Assembly: GCA_009733775.1 (NCBI GenBank)
Contig: WOGZ01000236.1
Location: 1 to 52,786 of the forward strand
Length of the DNA stretch: 52,786 nucleotides
Reading direction: 5' to 3'
Source of the DNA: Alectoria sarmentosa
Lineage: Eukaryota > Ascomycota > Lecanoromycetes > Lecanorales > Parmeliaceae
The notes beneath the pieces are model-generated. The model had not been told where the DNA came from and searched no databases. It saw only the letters and a list, made by a program, of their open reading frames with translations. Below, piece after piece: positions 11,287-22,000 of this stretch. Position 1 is the stretch's first letter, and the number at the start of each line of letters is the position of its first letter. The translations under genes and the position numbers were made by a program.

Positions 11287-11780
11287 CTGGAAGGTGTTTC
11301 GAAGTCAGTATCTTTTGCACCGAGTACAGAGCTGAGCGATAGGACTTTGGTAGAGAGCATTTTCTCTTCCAACCCTACGACGCATCTGCATGCGACAGCA
11401 TGATGGAGATGAACCACGCACACTGACCATAAACTCGACGATGGTGATTAGGTAACGAGACATCTCGAAAAACCACAAAAACGATTCGCAAGTGGTATAT
11501 GTGCCCTGCACTCTCTTTAAGAGCTTTGTCTTCCTAGACCGTGCTTCGAAGATACTGTAACAGCTATCGAACCGCCAATAAGACGGCTTGCGGATCCTGC
11601 GCCATGCAAGCTGCCCGCGATGGTCACAACTGCAGCATTTCAACTACTTCCCGCGGCCCCGAGTAAGGCTTCAGTGATCCCCCTAGATAATATCTTCAAA
11701 TATGTTTCCGATGAAGGACACTAACAGCGGCTACTCTCTCGAATCCTTTGAGCGGCTGCGAAACTCTGCTGTGGAGCATA
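11287..11780. other. Intergenic, no recognised gene
   Basis: About 490 bases between the truncated permease and the end of the ankyrin frame. A minus-strand stretch around 11560-11640 faintly resembles the C-terminal helices of an MFS transporter (GSASRLIGGSIAV), but it is short and I do not call it. Confidence 0.4.
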
Positions 11781-12032
11781 TCATTCAAGCCTTTTGACGG
11801 CCTCTGCAAAAATCTCCTGCTTGGCCCGGGAAAGCGGCGTTTGGCCCCGGAGATCTCGCGCTTCCAGCTCGACAGCCTTCTCGATAAGCAATATTACCAC
11901 CACTACGTGCCCCTCCCCTGCGACCTCCATCGCGGCCCGAGAAAGCGACGAGTGATACTCCTTATTTCGAGCCTTCAGCTCGAAGCACTCGAGAGGTAAC
12001 TTTACCATGGCCGCGTGACCCTCTCGGATGGC
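11781..12032 (-). pseudogene. In-frame continuation of the ankyrin array beyond a TAG
   Basis: Directly after the TAG at 12033-12035 the same frame stays open for 83 further codons and continues the ankyrin pattern: AIREGHAAMVKL, then GHVVVVILLIEKAVELEARD and GQTPLSRA, ending with a stop at 11781. Two equivalent repeats just upstream have Trp at the position of the stop (LSWAAQ and LFWAVR). The simplest reading is that TGG became TAG, cutting off the last repeats. On the opposite strand this is CCA to CTA, the CpA-to-TpA change typical of RIP. A splice variant bypassing the stop is possible but I see no good signals for one. Confidence 0.75.
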
Positions 12033-15000
12033 CTAGGAAAGCGGCGTCCAACCACGCTTGTCCTCCTCCAGCTTGGCGCCATTCTTGAGAAGCAGCGTTA
12101 CTATCGCAGCGTGATTCCCTTGGGCAGCCCAGGAAAGCGACGTTCGGCCTCCATTATCCTGAGCATCCAGCTCAGCGCCCTTCTTGAGGAGTAATGTTAT
12201 TACCCCAGCGTGACCCCCTCGCACGGCCCAGAAAAGTGGCGTCCAACCATCTTCATCTCGTGTCTCCAGCTCGGCGCCCTTCTTGAGGAACATCGTCACT
12301 ATTATCACGTCGCCCCCCTCGGCGGCTTGCGAAAGCGGCGTCCGACCCCACAGATCTCGAGCCTCTAGCTCGGCGCCGTCCTCGAGAAGCAGCATCACTA
12401 CGGTCGTACGCCCCTTCCCCGCGGCTAAGGAGAGCGACGTTTGACCCTCGAGCACCCACTGGTTTCGGGCTTCCAGCTCGGCCCCATTCTTGAGGAGTAG
12501 CATTACTATCGTTGCGTGCCCCTCCTCAGCGGCTCGGAGGAGTGGGGTCCGACCCCATTTGTCTCTAGCTTCCAGCTCGGCGCCGTTCTCGAGTAACCTT
12601 TGTACTACTGTTTCTTGTCCTGCTGCAGCTGCTCGTAGCACCCAGGCATCACGCAACGTCGGCAATTTATTTAGGGTGTCTTCTCTAAAGTTATACTCAT
12701 TGACCAAAGCCGGAACAGCTGCTAGCGCGTGCTCCTGCCATTCTTGAATCGCATATTGGAGCAAGCAGTGCTTGTAGTGGTATCCTTCGAAAAATTCTCT
12801 TTGCCATATTTTGCGATCCGCGCTACCGTCGGTTAATGTCCTACCTTCTTCGAATTCCTCCCGGCTCAGATATGTCCAGCATGTTTTGAATATAAGAAGA
12901 TTCGTCCTATCCAAGACAATATGATAGTGCGACAAATCTTTGTTTGCTTGAAGATATTCTCCTAAGAGATATTCCTTGGCAGATTGATGAACGAGGTTGA
13001 TCGTGTCATTGATGGTGTCATAGTAGACCAGGGGCCCGCAGCATTTAAGATCATCCTTTAGTTCGTTTAAGAGGTCCTCTGAAGGTGTTATATTCTCTCC
13101 CTGGCTTCCCGAGCCCAAAAAGCGTACCATCGCAAGTTCTTTCGCCGTCAAAGGTCTTCGAGCAACAGCCACCCACTGGAGGATTGAACTTGCAACTTCC
13201 ACGTATTCGACTTCAATCTGAGTGAGAATCTTGTCGTATAATTTGTTGAGATCTAAAGGCAATTCTTGCAGCTTCTTCCGGACTAGCGACTGCGCTTTCA
13301 TTCTGCTGAGATCATCCAAGACCAGTGAGACGTACAAGAAGGTTCCCCCGGCCTTCTCTGTCAAAACACCCTTGATCATCTCCTTCAAGTCCGCACTATA
13401 CCTTTTTCTTGTTGACAATTCTTCGACTTTAACATCGATGAACTCATACAAGTCGTCATTAATTCTCCCTGAGTCAACCTGGAGATTCTGAATGGCTGGA
13501 CTGGCTGTGGACAGTGACTCCTCTATATCGGTTTCCCGCCTACTGGTCACAATGAACTTGACAAACATCTTTTTGGTCTGCTGAGAACGGAATAGGTTCG
13601 CGAAATCGGTGAGCAATAGCCGACGTGATTCCGTTTCACACTCATCCAAAGCGTCTATCAGGCAATAGACCATACCCACCTCCTTGTCCTCTACGACACT
13701 CACGAATATCCTCCACAGCGCGTGGAAATTAGTGAAGAGGCTGTCGCGTGACAGTGCAAAGTCAGGATGAACGTACTTGAATAAAACTGGTCGTTGCCGT
13801 AAGATTTGCAGGAGTAGTCCCCGGAGAATAGCTGTGGCGGTCTTGCGTACCTCGTCTTTGTCGTCGCAGAAAAAATATGCTAAGGTTATTCGCTGCGATG
13901 ATCGCTCTGCCAATTGCGCGAGCTCTCCCACCAAGAAACTCGATATCATCGTCTTTCCGATTCCGGGGCCACCAGAAAGCCAAAGTAGCTGTGGACTGTC
14001 TTCGACTATCCATGACGTATACCGACCTTGAGTTAGAATCCATTCGCAAGTACCAGAGACCCTCTCTCCTTTCGCACTACGAATTGCTGCAAGATCGTCG
14101 AGAGGATTAGAAAGAAATAGAGACTGTAGACAATCAATATTCTCGTGAGGTATTCCTATGAAATTCTGGTCAGTCGATATGGCCGATTTGTATTTGTGGC
14201 CTCTTTCATACTCGAACTGTCCTCAACAACTGATTGGGCTATGTGAAGATCTTTTAGCTTGTACATATGTAAGTGAATTTTGATTTCTTACGATTCAGCC
14301 TGCATTGGACTACCTGAACAGCCTGCTGGGCCATACCCACAATAAAAGGATATACTTGAACGTAAGAGGGATCATTTGGTCCACTATATTTGTTGATCTT
14401 CACATGGTCGGTCGCTAGCGGCACCTTTCGATGGCCGTCTAGACAGGCTGAAGCCTCGCCCACAACCTTTTCAAAGTTTGATTATTAGAAAGATTGCAAA
14501 GCATCTCAAGCTAGGGACGTCTTACCAGCTCCTTCCACACCCCACCAAATCTCTTTCCATAGTCTGTTATATGCTGCTCAAAAAAGCAGACAAGTGTGAG
14601 TGAGGCTCTGTTAGCCCACAAGGTAAACTCATAGAGGAGGTCGATGGGGCTCTCCGAATCTTCACGGAGCTCCTTCAAAATACTATCCTCCGATCCAAAT
14701 CCCAGAGCCTTTGCACACTTAGCAACCATATCTCCCCACCTTGCAGCTGGAGTACCGCGATGGGGAGTCCCAAGGAAAACAATTCCCACGGTTGAAACAG
14801 CAAGGTGTTGGAAGCTGCCGCTACAAGCGTTTGCGATCACCAAACTCTATGAATTATAAGTAGTCGTGCTGATTGTATGAAACCAAACGATTCTTACCCG
14901 CTCAATAACTACTCCCCCAAAGCTATGGCCGATGAAAATCAACGGTCGATACTTGGTGTCCTTCTCCTGCCGATGCTTAGATTCATAAAAGTAATGATCT

Positions 15001-15389
15001 TGTTGAAGGGAGTAGTCACCACTTTGCGTCTGTTATCTAGAGCTGTGAGCAGTTGGAGTGCGCATGTGGAAGTGCGTTGCTTTGGAGCCCTAACAAGCCA
15101 CTTCGATTCATAATTAAAGGCCATGATTCGAGAGTTGGGAAGCTTTCTGGGAAGCATTTCCTCGTCTGCAAGCCAATTCACATTTGCTTCTTCGTTACCG
15201 TCTCCCGCTTTCTTGATCCATGCCCAGTCAGGACTGGCACCAAAGCCATGAATTGCAACGATGCTGAGAAGGACAGATTGGTCACTATAAGTTTTTGTGC
15301 CTCACTTCCAGATTAGGAACTTACTCTACACATGGATGATGGCCTTCAAAGAGCACCTTCAACCCGAGGACTTCTGCAAGTTCCGCCAT
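12033..15389 (-). CDS. NLR: esterase-like domain, NACHT NTPase, ankyrin repeats
   Basis: Fungal NOD-like receptor, presumed to act in non-self recognition or regulated cell death. Exons: 15389-15325, 15263-15023, 14975-14898, 14846-14526, 14466-14292, 14221-12033. They total 3,069 nt (1,022 aa). The ATG at 15389 is directly preceded by an in-frame TGA. Residues ~20-240 form an alpha/beta-hydrolase (lipase/DUF676-like) domain with IVAIHGFG, the nucleophile elbow GHSFGG (Ser120) and FLGTPHRG. A linker with LATDHVKINKYSGPNDPSY follows, as in SesB-type fungal NLRs. The NACHT has Walker A GGPGIGKT (377-384) and Walker B LIDALDE (481-487). Six ankyrin repeats of ~33 residues fill ~819-1022 (ELEARD / TPL / AA / GH / LLL). 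The array stops at a TAG that looks like a nonsense change. The 47-bp intron 2 (14976-15022) is short but restores the frame before the elbow. Domain calls are firm; the signal sensed is unknown. Confidence 0.88.
12035..12640 (-). repeat. Tandem ankyrin-coding repeats (~99 bp period)
   Basis: DNA encoding the ankyrin array is a run of near-periodic 99-bp units (one unit 9 bp longer) with recurring AGCTCGGCGCC and GAGCTTGAGGCT-type blocks at equivalent positions. High similarity between units suggests recurrent duplication or gene conversion, as described for other fungal NLR repeat domains. Repeat number may be hard to assemble and may vary between strains. Confidence 0.8.
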
Positions 15390-16350
15390 TCAGCAGGTAT
15401 TTGATCAGCTTGATCAGAGTATCCTTGCCCGATCGGTTGGTCCACGTCGAAAGAAGTGATGGGTAGAAGACAGACTGGGTCAATTATCAAAACGCGACTC
15501 AGTAGGCCAGGAGAGTGTTCCCCGTCGGTCTGTAGATACAACAATCCTTCACCCCAAGAAGCAAGACACATGGGTACCCGAAGGAGAGTTCAGGAATATC
15601 CTTTTGCGGCCTTGCTTAATTCAAGCGCTTGAAGTTCTCCTTTATGCTCGTCCTAATTGCCGGATTCATAGCATTTCTAGGATGCTCATCTTAACCACAG
15701 CTCAAGTTACCTACGCCTAAAGGGCGGCGCAGTTTGCGTTAGCGGAAACCCCGCAATTTTCGCATTGAGTGGTGTAACGAGGTGGAGGAGATAAATCGCC
15801 ATCACATTTCCTAGGCTCGGGTGGAAGAAATAGATTGCAATGAGTTGGAATTTTGAAGTCGGATCATTCTTCGACGATTCAAGGTGCATTTATATTCTTG
15901 GTTAGGGAATTGTACCACTAGTCCAGTAGAGTAATTCATGGACTGAAAGTTTGGTGTTCATGGCTCATTGGTTGTCGAGCTATGATAGCTGACAAAAGAC
16001 ATTTTTTACGGATTTTCGCGGGCCCTCGATGCTTTTAATTTCTTCCACTCGAGCTAGGGCAGGGGCATCAGAACATTATTGAGCAGGTGTAAGGATATTG
16101 TGTTTCATAGGACGGGGAATAGCTAGATATGTAGGGCAGCAAGTGCAGGAAGCAGCCAGATATGCTATGCATGCATGCTAACCATTTAGAGAGAGGACAG
16201 CCTAAAGTAAGTAATATGAAGGTGACGCTACTTTAGTGCTGCCAAGACTTAGCTCTGAGAGAAACACAAGCGCGTGCCTTACTCACAGTCTTACAGCTAC
16301 CTCGATCGCTCGTCAACACTGATGTGTAGAGGCAGCTCGCCACTGTAGAG
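15390..16350. promoter_or_regulatory. Divergent intergenic region, NLR / CENP-Q
   Basis: About 960 bases separating the NLR (minus) from the CENP-Q-like gene (plus). No coding frame with family resemblance and no RNA gene seen. It marks the transition from the accessory left part to the conserved right part. The start of the plus-strand gene at 16351 follows a CACTGTAGAG leader with no TATA box I can recognise. Confidence 0.5.
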
Positions 16351-18814
16351 ATGGGCCCAAGTAAGTGGATTCGCTTTGAAACCGTACGGCCTACTAACTT
16401 GCGCCAGAAGATCGGGGGGAGCGTCAGTTGATGCGCCAGCGAGGTGCAGGGTCAGTTCCGCCTGCTCTCCTTGCTGGCCTCCTTACTGACTTACTACAAG
16501 TACTCGCCAGGTCAAGAACATTGGCTTCGATCTTGTAATACCAGGTCAAGAGAACGCGGTAGCCGAGCCTCTCCAACCTATCAAATCAGGCAGGTCGCGA
16601 AAGACTCCACAGCCTGAGCTTCCTCCGCAGCGATCTTCAAGACGGACACCCAGGCCAGAGAAGACACAGCTCCAGCGCATATCAGGAAAGACGCCAGCCA
16701 CTGGAGTTACAAAAAAGCGCGGTAGGCCAGCCAAAAAATCGACTATCGATCAATCTGAGGATCTATCTACATCCCGTATTGCGCAGGCTGATGCAGATGG
16801 CATTACTACGAAGAAGAGGAAACCCAGCAAGGGCCAAAAGCAACGGGGAGACTCTGTGGTTTCGACCGCGCCAGAGGTACAAGGCGATGTAGTGGGGGCA
16901 ACAGGGTCTACCCTAAATATTGCGCCTAGTACGGGGGTGAAAAGGCGAAAGAAGAGAAAGTCTATTGGACAGCAATCGACAAGTCGAGCGAAAGCTGCCA
17001 AGTCACGAAGTCCTCTAAAGCCAGCTCGCCAGCCTCGGAAAAGAGTACCCAAGCCAGATCTCGCAGAACCGACAGGAGTGACAGAGCTCGATGGATCTTT
17101 GGCCAAAGGGGTCCAAGAGGGCACCCTCGTTGATGCGGTACCGTTGGTTATAAACGAGTCGGCAGGCTTGCCCCAAGTCACTGAACCATTGGATTCTAGA
17201 AACGAAAATGTCGAGCCAAGCGCAGAGGAACTCCAGCAGGAAACCACACAGAAGCCCAAGAAGAGAAAACGGGTGCCTGTTGAAGCACTGCCAAAGAAGC
17301 GGGTTAAATCAAGCTCCACTCAGAGCAAGCGTGCGCCAAAGGCTCTAAAGACCCAAGAAGAGATTATACCTGCAGGAGATGCACTCGACGCAGTTCAGAG
17401 CATGGAGGAACCCGCTGAGGTTGACGCAGCCTTTTTAGGTAATATGAATGAGGAGCAAGAGGCTGCGCCAGAAGTTGCAGAGCCTCGAAAAGCGAAGCCC
17501 AGAAAGAGGAAGCGGGTGACCGTTGGTCAACAGCCAATGAAGCGCGCCAAAGTAGGCACAATACAAGCTATCAGGAGGCCAAAGGCCCAAGAAGAGAGCA
17601 GTGCTGCAGGTGCACCAGAGGCAAGCCAGAATACTGGGAAACTTGCCGAGGTCGAAGTGGACTCAATGAGCCATGTAGCTCAGCAACAAGAGGCTATCGC
17701 AGAAGAAGCAGAACCGCAGACACAGAAGCCGAAGAGGAAAAAGCGGAAATCGATTGGCCAGCAGAAACCTAAGAAAAAGTCTGTGGACCTCACTACACAA
17801 GCAAAGACAGCAGGCAAGGCAGTGGCAAGCGGTCGATTGGCCACCAGATTCGAACGGAACACCAAGCCTACAGCCAAACGTGGACGACCTAAAGCCAAAA
17901 CGCCACTCGAAGAACCACAAGTCGAGAGCCTGGGCCGTATACCCGAAGAAGACCGAATTTCCCAAACCCCAGAGCCTGGACTCAAGAGCAAGCCTATAGC
18001 CAGACGTGGGAGACCCAAAGACAAAACAGTTCCCGAAGATGCCGTCGACGAACCAGACGAAGCAGCCCTGCGACACGCACCTGCAGAAGAGGAAGAGCCC
18101 CAAGCCCCAGTCTTGCCGGAAAAGAAGAAGCGAGGACGACCACGCAAAGCCGACGCAGCCCAACCAACTTTACAAACCACCAGACCGACCAAACCTTCCG
18201 CGTCTCGCGAACCAAGGACAAAGCCCGCCGCACCCAAACCCCGCGCACCTCCCAAAAACTCCATCCCAATAACAATCTACGCTCCTCCCTCCCCCACCTC
18301 CTCCGCCGCCGAAGACGACCCTTTGACTACGTCCCACCCCCACCCCACAACCAACACCATCAACGCAGTCGACGTCCTCTCCCAACTCTGCTCGGAACTC
18401 CTCTCCAAATCCAGCTCCGCCCTCGCCGACCAAGCCCGCTCCGACCCCTCGCCCTCCCACAGATCCGAACTGGAACGCACGAAACAGACGACAGATCTCT
18501 ACGCCAAAGAACTCGCTGCCCGTCTCCTGCAGCTCACGACTACGCTGAACGCGAACACGTCTCTGCAGTCTCGTGTGAGGGCCGCGGCGAAGGTGGAGAG
18601 AAGTCTGAAGAAGGAGTTGAAGGCTTTGGAGAAGGAGAGGGAGGATGTGAGGGTCAGGAAGGAGGTGGTGACGAAGGAAAAGAAAAAGAGGGAGTTGGAG
18701 GACTTGTTGAGTGGGATTGCCGGGGCGGTGAAGAGAGGGTGGGAGATGGAGAAAGAAGGGGAGGAGGGAGATGTGGTGGCGGGAATGGTTGAGGAGGTCA
18801 ATTTGGAAGTCTAG
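16351..18814 (+). CDS. CENP-Q-like inner kinetochore protein with AT-hooks (Fta7/Okp1 type)
   Basis: Likely the CENP-Q subunit of the constitutive centromere-associated network, which links centromeric nucleosomes to the outer kinetochore. Exons: 16351-16360 (10 nt), 16408-16450, 16501-18814, giving 2,367 nt (788 aa). The first intron has GTAAGT and CTAAC; the second ends in TTACTACAAG. A long basic N-terminal part has four AT-hooks (KKRGRPAKK ~89-97, AKRGRPKAK ~477, ARRGRPKDK ~518, KKRGRPRKA ~560) and degenerate repeats built on KKRKSIGQQ near residues 166, 270, 350 and 428. The C-terminus (~638-775) is predicted coiled coil with the NAVDVLSQL entry helix and Lys/Glu-rich heptads, matching CENP-Q in position and character. 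The N-terminus alone could suit other AT-hook proteins, so the CENP-Q call rests on the C-terminal helix and the KRKSIGQ motif known from fungal homologs. It converges on FAB1. Confidence 0.7.
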
Positions 18815-19073
18815 GACGCTATGATGATGACGGAGTCTATGGGGACGAAAACTTTGTGCTTTCATCTTTAAGGATTTTGGCAGGTCCGCAACATTCAGAA
18901 GCCATGATGTTGGAGCATAAGGGACAGCTTCTTACGACCGCTACACGTTACGCTTTCTAACACAACCAGGGTTCAACGCCTCTGAATATGTTTTGTCCGT
19001 CTTTCATACACCTTTCCATTCATAGAATATCGCAAATGCAACGCTAAACGCTACTCAAAACGCAGAATCTCCA

Positions 19074-22000
19074 TCAGAGCCCCACAACCTGCACCTCCCT
19101 ATCATCCCCCGGATCATCCGCCCTCAGCGCCCTCGTGTCCACCTGCTGCGCCTTGAACTGATGCCAGCAATTCGGCGCCTGCAACACATATCTTCCCATC
19201 GCCTCCCTGAATCTACTCTTATACTCCTTCGGACTCGTCACAGTGGGACGATTCTTGCCACGATCCTTGATCCAACTCTCCAACTTTTTATCCCACGTAT
19301 ACGTGCGGATGCAGTCGATGATGCCGACAACGAGCTCCTTGCGATTCTCGTCGATGGCGATCATGAGGGAGTAGTCCATTACATTCTGACGTGAGAGGAA
19401 GAGGGTGTCGTTCCAGACGCTTGCCCGGAGGAGCTTCTTGGAGTGTTCGCGCGAGAAGAGGGGGGATTCGTAGATGAATTCGACCATGTTCTCGTCGAGG
19501 AGAACTTCGTTTTGTTCGCCCGTGGACTGGATGCGGCGGTTGCGCATGGAGCCTTTGAGATCGAAGATGCGTGTGGGTGAGCGGTCGTAGAAGAGGTTCT
19601 CCATGACGAGGAGGAACCAATTGAACTCGATGCCTGTGACTGGATTCTTGATGATGATCTGGTAGAAGCCCAACATCTTGGCAATGACCGAGGGTAGCTC
19701 GTGGAAAAGGGATTCGGACATGATACGGAAGTAGGCCGGAGCGAAGCGGAGGAAGGCTTGGGTTTCGATTGGCGAGAGGGACTTAAGAACGAAGCGGTCA
19801 TCCAGAGTTTTGAGGAAGACAGATTTGGTTTTGCCGCCTTTGCTATCCCATTTCATGCAGCGTGAGAGCGACTCCACAATACGCTCAGAGACTCCACACT
19901 TCCTACGGAGAGCGTCAAATTGTTCCGCATAAAACACTTTGCAAAGCATCTTCGCTGAGCCTTCCGCAAATTGGTATTTGAGATGTGTGCCTGTATGCCT
20001 CAAAAGGGAACGCTCCACTTCAACTTGGTCACCAGTGTTCGAGGCAGAATCCTGGGGCTCGCATATCGTATCCTGGTCATGCTGGGGTTCAGTGACTTCT
20101 GTTATGCTACGTAGCTTCGCTTGATAGTCTTCAGACCCCAGAGCAAAAGCGATCAGAGAGCTAGGTTCGTCCTCCCGCACGATGATGTCGGAGTCTGCAA
20201 ATATGTGATCTGTTGCGTTCAGAGGATACTCTAGGGGCTGCCAACCGCTCGCGGATCTCTCAGCCCAGAAATTTGTCAGCATTTTCATGAGCGAACTCTT
20301 CTCATGTTTCGGTAAATCAAGCTTGATGTCGAGCTGAGCTTCTTCAGGTGTCAATGCATGATGCTCATCGAATGCTCCAGGAGTTTGAATGTCATCTAAA
20401 AGGGAGTGCTCGTCATCGCTTCGAGTCTCTTCGCCCTCAACGTCAGATCCGACACGGCTATCAAGATTGTTATTGTCCTCGATCTCTGTGTTCTCTGTCG
20501 TTGTTTCTTCCGCATGGAAGCCTTCCCCCGGAGTTTGCGAGTCTGTACTTTTCGCCATGTGGTTGATCGTGTTCAATGGCCCTTCCTGGTCAACATGGGA
20601 TTGATCTGAAGACAGTATATCCTCGTCTGAGGGTTCTCGCTCTTCGACAGCTTCATGTACGTTACGATATATTTGAACAATAGGCTTCGAAGCCGCCATA
20701 GGATAGGCTCTTGCTTGTCGGCTTTTGGCCGCGCGTTGTCGTCGCTCTCGGACACGCTCTTTCTCAAATTCGCGGCTAAGCTGCTCGAAATGTTTTGCGA
20801 GATTAGAAACCTTTGAGTCTTTCCTCCTGTTGGCGATGGATCGTGGAATCATGGAATGCGCAGTCACACCACTAGGCTTTAAGGCGCTGAGGCCAAATCG
20901 ATCTGAGAGCTTTTTATCAAAGGGTTTGCTGACACCTGGAGCTGGTGGGACGTAGACGTCGCTAGGCTTCGTAGAATGGCTATTGGTACTTAAAGATGGA
21001 GGCATGGCCGATGACGACTGGCCGCTGTTTGACTGCTCATGACGGAAATGCGTAGGCTGCGATTGAGCGCGAGAAAGCGTTGGAGAGACGTTGGATCTCG
21101 TGGCGCGGTGTGTAGAATCAATAGGTCGCGGAATACCTGATGTCTGATTCTGGTCTGGAAACTTCGACTGTTCAGGAGATCCCACATTTGTTGCTTTTAC
21201 GCTGTCCCTATAGTAAGGTTCATTGGTATTTGTGCTAGGATGTGGCTTATTTTGAGGGGTCTTGGCCTCTCTCTCAATTGGTGCCGTTGATATTGCGTCC
21301 AAGGCAGTCGAGTTCTGACCAATTTCAAGCCTGTCAGAAAGGCTTGCTGACGTGGCTAGGTCTAAATGCTGTACACCGCCTTTCCCCAAATCCCCTTGAA
21401 CTGACGATAGCGCTGAGTCGGCTTCGAAGATTGGTTCAGCAGTGGCGGGGGCGCTTTGATGCTGGTCAGGCTGGTTGTCTATCGATACGTGTTTCTCAAC
21501 AACAGCAGCGAGCAAATCGTGAGTTCTTTCCGGAGACATTCTCCGGGTTTGTGGAGGTAATGCTGGAGTGTCATCGTTGAACGTCTTCTCATTCATTGCC
21601 TCTTCGGGCACAGAGATAGTTGTGCTGTCATCTGCAGAAGCCAACGAAGTGGCCGATTCATCACGATCTAAGAATATCTTCTTGAGCTGTAAAGTCGCCA
21701 ATCGTCGGATATCTTTTTCTGAAGGGAAGAAATTGCGATCAAAGTCTGCAAAGGCATTGTCCCACTCGGCGACTTTATCTTGCGTGGCTCGAATTGCTCG
21801 ATTTAGTGGAATGATCTCGTAATGTTTCGAGTTCATATACTTTTCCCGGAGTTTCTGAATGAGAGCATGGTGCTCATCAGATGCGCATTTTGCAAGTTTT
21901 TCGACTTCTTGCTTGCAGCTTTCGGATTTCTCAGGCACAACGCTTTCAATGTTGATGCTCTTGATCCGGGCTTTGACTGATAGCATGAATTTGCTAAGGC

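Noticed and set aside
11461..11643. Possible MFS-transporter C-terminal remnant (GSASRLIGGSIAV)
   Set aside because: Only about 25 residues of vague similarity to TRI12-like transporters; too short to call.
17663..18264. Long minus-strand frames (166 and 194 codons) across the CENP-Q-like gene
   Set aside because: Antisense shadows of the Lys/Pro-rich repeats; composition (Phe/Cys/Trp/Gly-rich) is what reverse-reading such codons gives.
18170..18865. 231-codon minus-strand frame rich in His/Leu/Arg and Gly
   Set aside because: Antisense of the CENP-Q C-terminus with low-complexity composition.
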